A stretch of 64,000 nt of DNA from Candidatus Thorarchaeota archaeon (GCA_003345545.1 PRDH01000081.1:1-64000); one strand, 5' to 3'; shown: positions 8,339 through 16,621, numbered from the stretch's first letter. The notes: generated by a model from the letters alone, not told the origin. Numbers and translations: made by a program.

Positions 8339-9304
8339 ATGGTGACAAGACAGACCCAAGAACTGGCAGAATCAGCAACACGCAAGTCCTCTATCTGGGC
8401 TTCAATTCAGCTCATTAGACTTGGAGCAGTCATGCTATCTATTGCAGTGGTCTGGAGAATAGTTGATCAGTTTGTATTGAATCTTGGCAGCACTTGGATG
8501 AATATTCTCCCCTCAAAGCTGTTCCCGTTCCTAATCATTCTTCGTTTCTTCTGGAAATATCGTCCACGGGAACTTGCATCAGTCCTTGGTCTCTCGCGGG
8601 ATAGAATCCGGGCTCAACTTGCACTCGGGTTTCTAATTGGTGTAGTATTTGCAGTAGGCATTGATTTTGGGGGAACCATTGTATATGCACTGTTCTTCGA
8701 TGCGGCATACCCCCTTGAACTCCGTATCCTGAACCAAGGACTACTCGGGTATACTCTCATCTTCTTCCTAACGAACGCATTTCTTGAAGAAACCCTGTTC
8801 AGAGGTCTTCTCCTGAATGCCTTCAAGACTCGCCTTACAGCAAAGCTGTCAATCATGCTATCCGCCATCGTGTTCGGCATTTGGCATGCTGGCTGGCCTA
8901 TCATCAATGGCGGCTCTGATGTTCTTGGTCAAGTCGCTTCCATTGTATTCTTTACAACTATACTTGGAATACTCTTTGGTGTCTATTATGAGCGCTTCAG
9001 TTCTGCCCGCTCTCTTGTAGGACCAATAACCGTTCACACACTTGCCAACTTCTTCAGTGAGAGTTTCAAACTTGGTCCAGAACCGGTAATTCAAGGTCCA
9101 GATTTGGCCTTTTTGAATAGTGGACTGATGGCATCAACATTTCTAATGTTTCTAATAGTATTCATTCCACTAATCATATTCCTCTGGAAATACAAGATTG
9201 AACAGGTGACAGACATGTTGCAGAGAGTGATAGGTAGGAATGGCAGGGTGACAGCGGGGTATGATGATAGATCCCGCAATACTGACAAGAGGAACGAGGA
9301 ATAG
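8339..9304 (+). CDS. CPBP-family intramembrane metalloprotease
   Basis: 321 residues with about eight hydrophobic segments. The three hallmark motifs of the CPBP (Abi/CAAX protease) family are present: EExxxR as EETLFR at residues 150-155, FxxxH as FGIWH about 30 residues later, and a final histidine in GPITVHTLANF. These residues bind the catalytic metal inside the membrane. Members process prenylated or other membrane proteins, or bacteriocin-like peptides; the substrate here is unknown. The basic tail after the last helix faces the cytoplasm. The next gene starts four bases after the stop, so the two are probably one transcript. The ATG at 8339 has no clear Shine-Dalgarno sequence and may be leaderless. 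Confidence 0.88.
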   Translation: MVTRQTQELAESATRKSSIWASIQLIRLGAVMLSIAVVWRIVDQFVLNLGSTWMNILPSKLFPFLIILRFFWKYRPRELASVLGLSRDRIRAQLALGFLIGVVFAVGIDFGGTIVYALFFDAAYPLELRILNQGLLGYTLIFFLTNAFLEETLFRGLLLNAFKTRLTAKLSIMLSAIVFGIWHAGWPIINGGSDVLGQVASIVFFTTILGILFGVYYERFSSARSLVGPITVHTLANFFSESFKLGPEPVIQGPDLAFLNSGLMASTFLMFLIVFIPLIIFLWKYKIEQVTDMLQRVIGRNGRVTAGYDDRSRNTDKRNEE

Positions 9305-9307
9305 AAA

Positions 9308-9994
9308 ATGCAAGCAGGCACTGATTTGGTACTTATTTCGAGCATAGCAACAATCCTGGTTTCTGGGGTGATCAGTGTGTATCTGGGCCGGCAATGGTAT
9401 CGCCAGAAGGCCAGGCTCATCACTGATTTACCATTGGTCTTTGCAATCTCCTTTGTAAGCCAGACTCTCAACATGATGATACTGACACTTCCAAACGTTG
9501 GGCTCTTAGAACCATCTATGGCACTCTTTCGGCTTCGTTCCGTTGTGATCAGTGGTGCAACTGTGCCGGTTCTGGGCGCTCTTCTCCAAATATGGGCACC
9601 TTCTATTCAAAAATACCACAATCGACTTGTGTATCTCCTTCTCTTATACTGGGTTTCTGTTGCGCTCTTTGGGGCAACAGAGCAGTTCGTCATGATAATG
9701 ACGATTCCTGTGATACTAATCATCGGCGTCATGATGATGGCCACATTTGCCATAACTTGGAAGACGGGTCGTCTCAAAGAGGTACGAAGCGACCTCATGA
9801 TCATATCTGTCCTCTTCGGTATGATGAGCCAAGTCTTGCGAGTCCCCTTTATCTCCACTCCCTTCTTTTACATTCCTGATGTACTTCTGACTATCTCAAT
9901 GGTTGTAGGTGCACTGGCCCTAACCAATCCGTGGTACCATCGGGAGAGAAAGGTCAGAGTGGAAGAGTCCTCACAATTAACAACAGTCGTTTGA
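9308..9994 (+). CDS. Seven-helix membrane protein of unknown function
   Basis: 228 residues with about seven transmembrane helices and short loops, ending in a charged tail. It begins four bases after the CPBP protease gene and is probably co-transcribed with it. I recognise no family motif. The layout of an N-terminal helix, RQWYRQKARL loop, then evenly spaced helices recalls small seven-helix sensor modules found in archaea, and the 205-residue membrane protein at 62.8 kb has a similar plan, but no clear sequence relationship is visible by eye. It could be a protease partner, a sensor or a substrate. Confidence 0.7.
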   Translation: MQAGTDLVLISSIATILVSGVISVYLGRQWYRQKARLITDLPLVFAISFVSQTLNMMILTLPNVGLLEPSMALFRLRSVVISGATVPVLGALLQIWAPSIQKYHNRLVYLLLLYWVSVALFGATEQFVMIMTIPVILIIGVMMMATFAITWKTGRLKEVRSDLMIISVLFGMMSQVLRVPFISTPFFYIPDVLLTISMVVGALALTNPWYHRERKVRVEESSQLTTVV

Positions 9995-10052
9995 AACCAA
10001 AGACAACCTGTATTCTTTACAAATAGAGGAAGTCCTGACTAGAAGGGCAGTC

Positions 10053-10622
10053 CTAGAGTGATTCACCCTCTTCTTTCATGCTCTTCTTGGATTCTGCCCA
10101 CCAATCACGGGATTCTTTCTGTTCTGTCCAAGGTTTGGTCGGTTCCGGTAGTGGTGCTCTCCAGAGAATTAGTAGACCCACTATCATCTGAATCGGCAAT
10201 GGGATGAGGAACCAGTCTGGAAAAGAGAGAGAGAGAGAAGTAATTAAGGCTACTATGTTACCTGGTAGATACACGCCATCGCCAATGAGAATGATGAGCG
10301 CAGTTACTTTTCTTGTCGAATTTCCACGATAATATCTGATCATCTGAAGGACTGGTACTAATCGTAAGCAGAGAAATGGTAGTACTCCATCGAAAAAATG
10401 GTTGATTCTAAATAGCCTGAATGAATCTAGAGCACCATCCCAAAGAAGGGCAATGAAGTAATAATTCGTTTCATAGCCAATGCGAGAGATGATTAACGAG
10501 ATTGGAGCTGCAAGTGCTAAGATTGCCATAATTGTTCCCCAAAGTAGTGTTCTTCGAGACCCGACTTGCTTTGATTCTCCATCCTCTGCAGGCTCTCTCC
10601 GAGTTTCACCCAACGCAACCAC
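10053..10622 (-). CDS. Four-helix membrane protein of unknown function
   Basis: 189 residues. A polar, Glu-rich N-terminus is followed by about four hydrophobic helices (LLWGTIMAILALAAPISLII is the first) and an acidic, Trp-rich cytoplasmic tail ending KSMKEEGESL. No catalytic motif is visible. It converges on the membrane protein gene at 9.3 kb and diverges from korB, with about 135 bases between the starts. I do not recognise the family. Helix spacing and typical codon use support a real gene. Confidence 0.6.
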   Translation of the reverse strand: MVALGETRREPAEDGESKQVGSRRTLLWGTIMAILALAAPISLIISRIGYETNYYFIALLWDGALDSFRLFRINHFFDGVLPFLCLRLVPVLQMIRYYRGNSTRKVTALIILIGDGVYLPGNIVALITSLSLSFPDWFLIPLPIQMIVGLLILWRAPLPEPTKPWTEQKESRDWWAESKKSMKEEGESL

Positions 10623-10759
10623 TGAGTAGGGAGTATTGATGCATTGTATTGTATCTTTTGTAAAACCTGAGAATCAATTAGGAGCTGACGTTCCACTTCC
10701 CTAAGGAATGGATTATTAACTTAGCACATCACGAATGCGATTGTCTAAGGGTGAATGCA

Positions 10760-11590
10760 ATGTCCTTACACTCAAAGCACTTTGCACTGCCATATCTGCG
10801 TGAAGAAACCCTTCCGAGCACCTTTTGCAGTGGGTGTGGCGCAGGGGAAGTAACAAATGCCCTCATCAGAGCAGTGAAGGATCTTGGTCACGCTGACCTC
10901 AGCAAGTTCTCCTTCGTTTCAGGCATTGGCTGCAGTTCTTGGATTACGTCACCCTACTTCAGGGCTGACACTCTTCATACCACTCATGGCAGAGCTATTG
11001 CGTTCGCCACAGGATTGAAGCTTGCTAATCCAGACTTGAAGGTAATTGTGATCAGCGGTGACGGTGATCTTGCAGCCATTGGTGGAAATCACCTCATCCA
11101 TGCAGCAAGACGCAACATCGATATGGTCGTCATCTGTGTCAACAATTATATCTATGGCATGACTGGCGGACAGGTCGGTCCGACGACCTTTACTGGAGAC
11201 CGGACAAGTACGTCTCCCTATGGAAATCCAGAACGTCCTTTCGATCTTGCTCGTCTTGTTGCTGCAGCGGGCGCCAACTATGTGGCCCGATGGACAACTG
11301 CTCACCCTGTTCAAGCCGCACGTGCCATAAGAACAGCCATTGAAAAGAAAGGATTCTCCTTTGTCGAGATGATATCCCAATGTCCAACAGCGTATGGCCG
11401 TCGGACCGGTACCGGTAGCCCTGAAGAGATGATTGCTTGGTTCAAGAAGTACCCCGTGCGCAAGAAAGACGAGCCAGTAGAGCAGAGAATTCCCACGAGG
11501 GATGGACTGGATCTGGGAGTCTTCGCAGACCGCAATGAGATTGAGTTCATTGACTCAATGAGAGCAATCTACAGGAATTTGGAGGCATAG
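10760..11590 (+). CDS. korB: 2-oxoacid:ferredoxin oxidoreductase beta subunit (KorB-like)
   Basis: 276 residues from ATG 10760; a GGGTG lies six bases upstream, and the ORF track's GTG is three codons earlier. This is the thiamine-diphosphate subunit. CSGCGAGE carries the start of the Fe-S and cofactor region, and the TPP motif GDGDLAAIGGNHLIHAARRN ends at NN about 30 residues on. LHTTHGRAIAFATGLKLANPDL and YGMTGGQ are the form seen in 2-oxoglutarate ferredoxin oxidoreductases. The enzyme oxidatively decarboxylates a 2-oxoacid to acyl-CoA, reducing ferredoxin. The gamma subunit follows six bases after the stop. The alpha subunit and the small ferredoxin (delta) subunit are not adjacent, which is unusual. 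Confidence 0.9.
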   Translation: MSLHSKHFALPYLREETLPSTFCSGCGAGEVTNALIRAVKDLGHADLSKFSFVSGIGCSSWITSPYFRADTLHTTHGRAIAFATGLKLANPDLKVIVISGDGDLAAIGGNHLIHAARRNIDMVVICVNNYIYGMTGGQVGPTTFTGDRTSTSPYGNPERPFDLARLVAAAGANYVARWTTAHPVQAARAIRTAIEKKGFSFVEMISQCPTAYGRRTGTGSPEEMIAWFKKYPVRKKDEPVEQRIPTRDGLDLGVFADRNEIEFIDSMRAIYRNLEA

Positions 11591-11596
11591 GCCCTG

Positions 11597-12121
11597 ATGA
11601 GAACTGAGATTCGCATTGCAGGCACAGGCGGAATGGGCGTTGTTCTTGCGGGTGTGATTCTCGGGCACGCAGCAGTTGTGTATGGCGGACTTGATGCCGT
11701 CCAGAGTCAGAGCTACGGTCCTGAGGCACGCGGTACAGCTGCTAAGAGCGAAGTGATAATCAGCGATAAACCGATTCAATACCCAAAGGTCCGTCAATCA
11801 GACTATTTCGTTGCCATGTCACAAAAGGCATTTGAGATGTACCTGGGTGGTTCGAAGAAGGGCAGCGTCATCATTGCTGATCCCGACCTTGTGGAGACTG
11901 AGAGTATCAAAGGTTTTGAGATTGTGAAGGTGCCGGCGATGAAGACCGCTGATGAACTCGGTCTCAGACTTGTTTCGAATATGGTGATGCTCGGAGCTCT
12001 CGTGAAGAAGGCTGAGCTCTTTCCACTTGATGTTCTGGAAAAGACACTGCCTGAGTTCGTGCCTCCAAAGGCGCTAGAGCTCAACATCAATGCAGTTCGT
12101 GCCGGTGCAAAATTCATCTAA
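11597..12121 (+). CDS. korC: 2-oxoacid:ferredoxin oxidoreductase gamma subunit (KorC-like)
   Basis: 174 residues, the usual length of the separate gamma subunit. It begins EIRIAGTGGMGVVLAGVILGHAAV, the glycine-rich motif of this family, followed by QSQSYGPEARGTAAKSEVIIS, which contributes to CoA handling in the complex, and ends with a helical segment rich in Lys and Glu. It is translated six bases after korB, so the two subunits are coupled. Its stop overlaps the convergent MoaD-like gene by four bases. Together they make half of a four-subunit enzyme; alpha and delta must be encoded elsewhere. Confidence 0.9.
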   Translation: MRTEIRIAGTGGMGVVLAGVILGHAAVVYGGLDAVQSQSYGPEARGTAAKSEVIISDKPIQYPKVRQSDYFVAMSQKAFEMYLGGSKKGSVIIADPDLVETESIKGFEIVKVPAMKTADELGLRLVSNMVMLGALVKKAELFPLDVLEKTLPEFVPPKALELNINAVRAGAKFI

Positions 12122-12396
12122 CCGCCATGGACCAGCGGTACTATCATAATGACGTCTCCATCGTCTATCAACGAACCGAGCCCTCCGGTCACTCCGATGT
12201 CCACCTCATTGCAGAGTATCATTGAGTCACGGTCAATCTCAGCGGGGCTATTCCATATAGTCTGCAAGTACGAGTCCTCCCGTATCAACAAACTCAGCAG
12301 CTCAGATGCAGTGATAGTGTCCTGAACCTTGACTTCCACAGAGCCGCCCGTAATGCGCCCCGCGATGGGACCCCGGAAACGAACAATCACTGTCAT
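12118..12396 (-). CDS. MoaD/ThiS-like beta-grasp (ubiquitin-like) protein ending in GG
   Basis: 92 residues with the pattern of a small beta-grasp protein: an N-terminal strand pair VIVRFRGPIAGRITGG, an acidic helix ASELLSLLIRE, and the closing segment DGDVIMIVPLVHGG. The free C-terminal Gly-Gly is the site of thiocarboxylation or conjugation in MoaD, ThiS and the archaeal SAMP modifiers. It could supply sulfur for molybdopterin or thionucleotides, or act as a protein tag. No E1-like (MoeB/UbaA) or molybdopterin gene lies beside it. It converges on korC with overlapping stops. Confidence 0.75.
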   Translation of the reverse strand: MTVIVRFRGPIAGRITGGSVEVKVQDTITASELLSLLIREDSYLQTIWNSPAEIDRDSMILCNEVDIGVTGGLGSLIDDGDVIMIVPLVHGG

Positions 12397-12496
12397 CGTG
12401 TTTCATCACTCTTGGTTGCTGAGAGAATGCTTGATAAAAGGCTTGTTTCATGTTCAAGTGTCCCTTCGCTACAGGGAATGACCGGAGGCGGCGCCC

Positions 12497-14002
12497 ATGA
12501 CTCTAGAGAACAAGCCCTGCCAGCCTGAGGTATCATCGAGCAGATACGCTCGTATGTTTGGTCTGGAAGGAGCAACATCCGATGCTGTTCGTCTAGTGAA
12601 GATATTATTTGTCCTGCTCCCCGCCTTTGGAGCAAGCTTTCAAATCAGCACCACATTCTGGATGATCTTCATTGCAGAGTCACTAGGAAGCGGCGATTAC
12701 ATCGCTGGGCTCACACTTGTCGGAATCCTTGTTGTCATTCAGATGGCAGTTCAGACCATTCTTGACTATCCTACAGGCGTGGTGGGGGATTGGATTGGCC
12801 AGAGATACATACTGGCCTCTGCCCTCCTCTGCTATGCCGCAGCATTCTGGCTCTCTGCACAGATTGTCAAGGACACTCCGGCTCCCTTCCCCATCTATGT
12901 GGCAATCTATTTCCTCTTCGGACTTGGTGCCTCGCAGGAGAGTGGAGCTTTCAACGCTTGGTTCGATAACAACTATCGGGTAGCAATGCCCCATGATGAA
13001 GGCCGTAAGATGTACGGCGTGTTTTGGGGCCGCATGGGTATGATCTGGCAGGTGTCATCAACACTGGTCCTGATCCCTGGCTCCTGGCTTGCATGGTATT
13101 TTAGTGAACAATGGGTCTTCAATCTCCAGGCCATCTTTGCAGTCTTTCTGGCGATAGTTGTGTTCAGACTCATCCGCGACTTGCCTGGGGTCCGAAAAGA
13201 GCAGGAGAACCGCCCAACCATCAAAGAGTATGGTACCCTACTAAAGGATGGATTCAAGTTTCTGTGGTCCTCTCGGTTCGTTACATACATTGTCCTAGGC
13301 GGGGTGGTGCTATGGAGCACTGGGCCTGTCTGGTGGAACCTGATTCTATTCCCTCTATATTTCAGTTATCTTGTCACAATGGTGGCTGTTTCTGCATTCC
13401 GTACCTTCATCTTCATCCCCGAAGCCATTGAAACCGAAAGAAGTGGTGTGCTGGCGAAGAGGTTCGAGCCAAAGAAATGGATTCCACGTTTCAGGTTCCT
13501 GCAGTTCACGGGTGTCATCTTCTATTTACTTCTGGCGTTGATTGTCTACGTCTTCCCTAGAGCAGACCCAGACACTACTGAATTCGTGAGTGTTCTGATT
13601 CCCTTTACGAGTCTTCCTTTGATTGAGATTCCTGTCCAGACCCTGGTCCCCATAGTTCTCATCTTCATTCTCTTTGTGGCTCTGAACATGTTTGGGGCAA
13701 TTGCAGACATTCTTACTCAACGTGTTATGCTGGATGTCGTTCCAAATCGAATTCGTAACTCACTGTATTCCCTACAGCCCACACTGGTCATGGTGATCTC
13801 AATGCCTCTCATCGTGTTCTTCGGATGGCTCTTGCCTCAATCTGGCGGATTCACACTGAGCCTAGTCATCTGTGCGTTCATCTCTCTCATAGGAACGTTG
13901 ATGATAAGAGAGGCTTTCAAGAACCCAATCCCGGTCGCTGAAGCTGTGGTTGAGGCAGGCAAGAAAGAGAGTGAGGAAGTTCAGAAGATGGAAGTCACCT
14001 AG
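12497..14002 (+). CDS. Major facilitator superfamily transporter
   Basis: 501 residues with about 12 hydrophobic helices. The loop between helices 2 and 3 carries DYPTGVVGDWIGQRYIL, the MFS motif A equivalent. The central region has a long charged loop (residues about 235-255 and 300-325), and the C-terminus is a Glu/Lys-rich tail. The start has GGAGG nine bases upstream. The substrate cannot be read from sequence; the protein resembles uncharacterised archaeal MFS members with an extended middle. It stands alone, converging on mch with 10 bases between stops. Confidence 0.85.
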   Translation: MTLENKPCQPEVSSSRYARMFGLEGATSDAVRLVKILFVLLPAFGASFQISTTFWMIFIAESLGSGDYIAGLTLVGILVVIQMAVQTILDYPTGVVGDWIGQRYILASALLCYAAAFWLSAQIVKDTPAPFPIYVAIYFLFGLGASQESGAFNAWFDNNYRVAMPHDEGRKMYGVFWGRMGMIWQVSSTLVLIPGSWLAWYFSEQWVFNLQAIFAVFLAIVVFRLIRDLPGVRKEQENRPTIKEYGTLLKDGFKFLWSSRFVTYIVLGGVVLWSTGPVWWNLILFPLYFSYLVTMVAVSAFRTFIFIPEAIETERSGVLAKRFEPKKWIPRFRFLQFTGVIFYLLLALIVYVFPRADPDTTEFVSVLIPFTSLPLIEIPVQTLVPIVLIFILFVALNMFGAIADILTQRVMLDVVPNRIRNSLYSLQPTLVMVISMPLIVFFGWLLPQSGGFTLSLVICAFISLIGTLMIREAFKNPIPVAEAVVEAGKKESEEVQKMEVT

Positions 14003-14012
14003 TATCTGTATC

Positions 14013-14966
14013 TCACATACCGAGAGAGAGATGAAGAACTTCGGGATTTAGTCCTCCTGCATGATATACCGCTCCACTCTCAATGTGATTGAATGTGACC
14101 TCGGCAGGACCGAAGAGCAGTGGGTCCACCCTGTTGAAGTCAGAGTTGACACTCTTGAACAGATCATAGAAGGGTCGACCGTATTGGCTCGATGTGGATG
14201 ACGGTAGTTTCTCTACAATTGCCCTCAGATCATCACTATCCTTGTCCACATGGTAAAAAGTTCTCCCACCGTACAATATGCAGTCATTACCCAGAGCCTT
14301 TGCCCTGTTGTCATTCTTTGTCACTGGTGCGATCGGGGCAACACCATGACCTCTCTTGATTCGGTTGAGGTCGAATCCAATCTGGCGAAGCTTGTGAAGT
14401 CCGACCCCGACAACTCTTGAGGAACTCTGAACCGAACCCGCAACACTCGCTGTAGGCACCAAGATACAATACAGGCTCGATGGTGCAATTCCACATTTTT
14501 CGGCGATATACTCAGTTACTTCTTCTGTGGGTGCCACCCTCGTTTCAAGTACAATCACGCCCTCCTTTGAAACATCATGATAGTCTATGTTCTCATAGAG
14601 TTCCTTCTCCTCCCGTGCCAAGGATCTAGCTGGACCGGCGCCCATTGCATGAAACTTGCCCACTTTGATATTCCATCCCGCGTATTGCGAACCAAGTGTG
14701 GCAATCTTCGGTTGCTCGGCGCTGACTATGACTGCAGGCAAGTCGAGGTCTCCAACGAACATTCTGGTCAGTCTGACGACTCCGAGTCCACCAAGACAGG
14801 TCTCTCCGATGAGTCTTCCAAGCTCTGGCGTCCCCGCGCAATCAATTCCTGCATCAATCAGTGTAGTTCCCGACCCTATCTCCTTCACGATGCAGAGGAG
14901 TTCCTCCTTTCTGTCAAGTATCTCCTTGACGACCTCAAGTGCTCCCTGATTCACACTATGATGCAT
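14013..14966 (-). CDS. mch: Methenyltetrahydromethanopterin cyclohydrolase
   Basis: 317 residues, the usual length. The enzyme interconverts methenyl- and formyl-tetrahydromethanopterin in the archaeal C1 pathway. The family start, with a helix then GSGTTLIDAGIDCAGTPELGR, the GDLDLPAVIV strand and the AGPARSLA segment are clear, as are VPTASVAGSVQSSSRVVGVGLHKL and the late YGGRTFYHVD motif. Mch uses no metal or extra cofactor and acts in the cytoplasm. None of the other methanopterin-pathway genes (fwd, ftr, mtd, mer) is within the window, so this is a stand-alone member of a dispersed pathway. It implies the organism makes or imports tetrahydromethanopterin and runs a Wood-Ljungdahl methyl branch in one direction or the other. 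Confidence 0.93.
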   Translation of the reverse strand: MHHSVNQGALEVVKEILDRKEELLCIVKEIGSGTTLIDAGIDCAGTPELGRLIGETCLGGLGVVRLTRMFVGDLDLPAVIVSAEQPKIATLGSQYAGWNIKVGKFHAMGAGPARSLAREEKELYENIDYHDVSKEGVIVLETRVAPTEEVTEYIAEKCGIAPSSLYCILVPTASVAGSVQSSSRVVGVGLHKLRQIGFDLNRIKRGHGVAPIAPVTKNDNRAKALGNDCILYGGRTFYHVDKDSDDLRAIVEKLPSSTSSQYGRPFYDLFKSVNSDFNRVDPLLFGPAEVTFNHIESGAVYHAGGLNPEVLHLSLGM

Positions 14967-15116
14967 ATCTGGTCACCTTGGTGAACGGTTTGTTTTTCAA
15001 AGAACACACGCACATTCCTTTGCTTGTCACGCAGAAATCTATTGTGCACTTGTCATGTTTCATACCATACCAGATTATTAAGTAGAGAGTGTTCAGGATA
15101 CGTGGATGCATCATCA

Positions 15117-15731
15117 ATGGAAGAGATCACTCTCTGGGGCGAAACAAAAAGGGGTGGGAGAGTAGTAGAACGGGTCGACCCCAGTACAACATCAATCAAT
15201 CTTGGCGACAAGCGAATTGGTTCAATTGACCTTGCCCCGCTCGGCCAGTTTCTGAATCTTGAAGTATTGACACTCTCTGGAAACGAGATTCAGAGCCTTG
15301 ACCTCTCAGTCCTACATGGCAATGGCAGTCTGCTGGAACTCAACCTCGGGAGCAATGAACTTGAGGTCATTGACCTCTCACCTTTGGAAGGCTGTACTGG
15401 TCTGATGCATCTGGACCTCTCATTCAACAAACTCAGAACTCTCGATCTTGCACCTCTAGGGGGCTGTACTAGCCTGCAAGCACTCCATCTCTACGAAAAC
15501 AAGATTGAGCGCATAGACCTCTCACCCCTCAAGAAGTGCAAGAAACTGCGGAACCTAACTCTGACGAAGAACGAACTCACCTCTTTGGATATATCGGCTC
15601 TGTTCGATTGTCCAAGTCTTATGCAGTTGGGCCTGGATTCAGAGGTGACTCTGACTGCAGCTGCCAAATTCAAAGGAGCCAAGACACCTCGTGCTCTAGC
15701 ACTACTTCTAGGCAAGATTCAGTGGCGATAG
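15117..15731 (+). CDS. Leucine-rich-repeat protein
   Basis: 204 residues from ATG 15117. The ORF track extends 31 codons further, but a TATA-like GATTATTAAG about 40 bases upstream supports the shorter start. The body holds five or six repeats of about 23 residues with the consensus LxxLxLSxNxIxxLDLSxLxxC, for instance LEVLTLSGNEIQSLDLSVL. Such repeats fold into an arc that binds other proteins. The N-terminus has a short WGETKRGGRVVERV segment with no signal peptide or membrane helix, so the protein is cytoplasmic. It is divergent from mch. The partner is unknown; LRR proteins of this plain type are frequent in Asgard archaea. Confidence 0.85.
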   Translation: MEEITLWGETKRGGRVVERVDPSTTSINLGDKRIGSIDLAPLGQFLNLEVLTLSGNEIQSLDLSVLHGNGSLLELNLGSNELEVIDLSPLEGCTGLMHLDLSFNKLRTLDLAPLGGCTSLQALHLYENKIERIDLSPLKKCKKLRNLTLTKNELTSLDISALFDCPSLMQLGLDSEVTLTAAAKFKGAKTPRALALLLGKIQWR

Positions 15732-15761
15732 CGCTCTCCGAATTTGACTTGGATGACATCC

Positions 15762-16019
15762 TTATTTCTCCTCCTCAAGCCAAGTGCTGCTTGGTGCCTG
15801 AGTATTCTGGAGTGCTCCTCTTGATTGTAAATTCCGGCTTCTCCAGCAGAGGGCCAGCCACGCAATCGCGGTGAAAACAAACAACCATAGATTTAGAACT
15901 ACTGCCTGCTGCATCCACACTGGATGCATGTTTGTTACAAACGTCCCTCCAATCAGGAATCCTATCCCCTCAATAATCAACACGGCTTTCAGGAAGGAAC
16001 AGATATCTCTTTTCTCCAA
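15762..16019 (-). CDS. Small two-helix membrane protein
   Basis: 85 residues: a short basic start, a hydrophobic helix (AVLIIEGIGFLIGGTFV), a loop with TNMHPVWMQQ, a second helix (LNLWLFVFTAIAWLALCW) and a polar, Ser/Glu tail. The pattern of two clean helices with flanking arginines on one side supports a real protein, but no family is recognised. It converges on the LRR gene at a 30-base gap. It could alternatively be a chance frame. Confidence 0.5.
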   Translation of the reverse strand: MEKRDICSFLKAVLIIEGIGFLIGGTFVTNMHPVWMQQAVVLNLWLFVFTAIAWLALCWRSRNLQSRGALQNTQAPSSTWLEEEK

Positions 16020-16482
16020 GATTCACGCCCTGTATATTTCGATGGCTCTTGCCTATAACTTCTCACCTGGGAAGTCCTTACTCTCAACGAGTGGCCATTC
16101 ATCAGGGTCTGGAGAGTACGCAGTTGTTCATTTTGTTCAGATGGACCTTGCCAGTTTCAGTGATGAGCCTAGCAAGAGTGATCATGATCATCCGTGGAAA
16201 GAACTATGAAAACGCTCTCTGTCGCTGGGAGTGATGGACCAGCATCGGCACAGGAGAAGGAAGCCAGGTCTGTATGAGGGATTCAATCCCGATGACGTAG
16301 ACAGCGTTCCTGCTAATTCTAGGTTTCGTTTGAGGTTTGGGAGGGGGCGACACTGGCAGGAGAAGGGCAGAATACAGGTTTCTTGCTGTTGGTGGTATGT
16401 CCACAACAAAAAGGAAGAAACGGGTCATCGGTAGCTTAGCTGGTTATTACATTGCATCGATGCCAGCTAGTGAACAAGAAAG
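16020..16482. other. Gene-poor stretch before tRNA-Thr
   Basis: About 460 bases with only short, mutually overlapping frames on both strands, none with recognisable motifs, a ribosome-binding site and a sensible protein composition together. A segment near 16425-16450 (GGTAGCTTAGCTGGTTA) resembles a tRNA D-arm but has no matching acceptor, anticodon or T-arm. I see no other structured element. Confidence 0.5.
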
Positions 16483-16590
16483 TGGAGCCCTTGGCGAGAT
16501 TTGTTCCACATTGAGTAAATCCCAACGTGCTTGAACTCGCGACTTCCTCCTTACCAAGGAGGCGATCTAACCGGTCTAAGCTACAAGGGC
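16483..16590 (-). tRNA. tRNA-Thr(GGT) with a 30-base T-loop intron
   Basis: Read on the minus strand from 16590. The acceptor GCCCTTG pairs with CAAGGGC, followed by discriminator T and an encoded CCA (16483-16485). The anticodon stem CCTCC/GGAGG encloses TTGGTAA, anticodon GGT. The T stem GCGAG/CTCGC is split by 30 bases (16501-16530) inserted between nucleotides 58 and 59 of the loop TTCAA|AT. The insert can fold on CACGTTG/CAATGTG. Removing it leaves a 75-base tRNA. The D stem GCTT/GATC has an unusual C11-U24 mismatch. A TATA-like CCTTTATC lies about 35 bases upstream. Confidence 0.9.
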
Positions 16591-16621
16591 GTTCATCGAG
16601 AGGGCGGCGAGAATGCTGAGA

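Noticed and set aside
8131-8385. 84-residue minus-strand frame between the Lsm and CPBP genes
   Set aside because: Overlaps the CPBP start and the Lsm promoter; no motif.
16420-16480. tRNA-like segment GGTAGCTTAGCTGGTTA
   Set aside because: Only a D-arm-like piece; no acceptor pairing, anticodon stem or T-arm can be found on either side.
16231-16534. Short plus-strand frames (67 and 65 residues) before tRNA-Thr
   Set aside because: Overlapping frames with Arg/Trp/Cys-rich composition, one running into the tRNA; no motif or ribosome-binding site.
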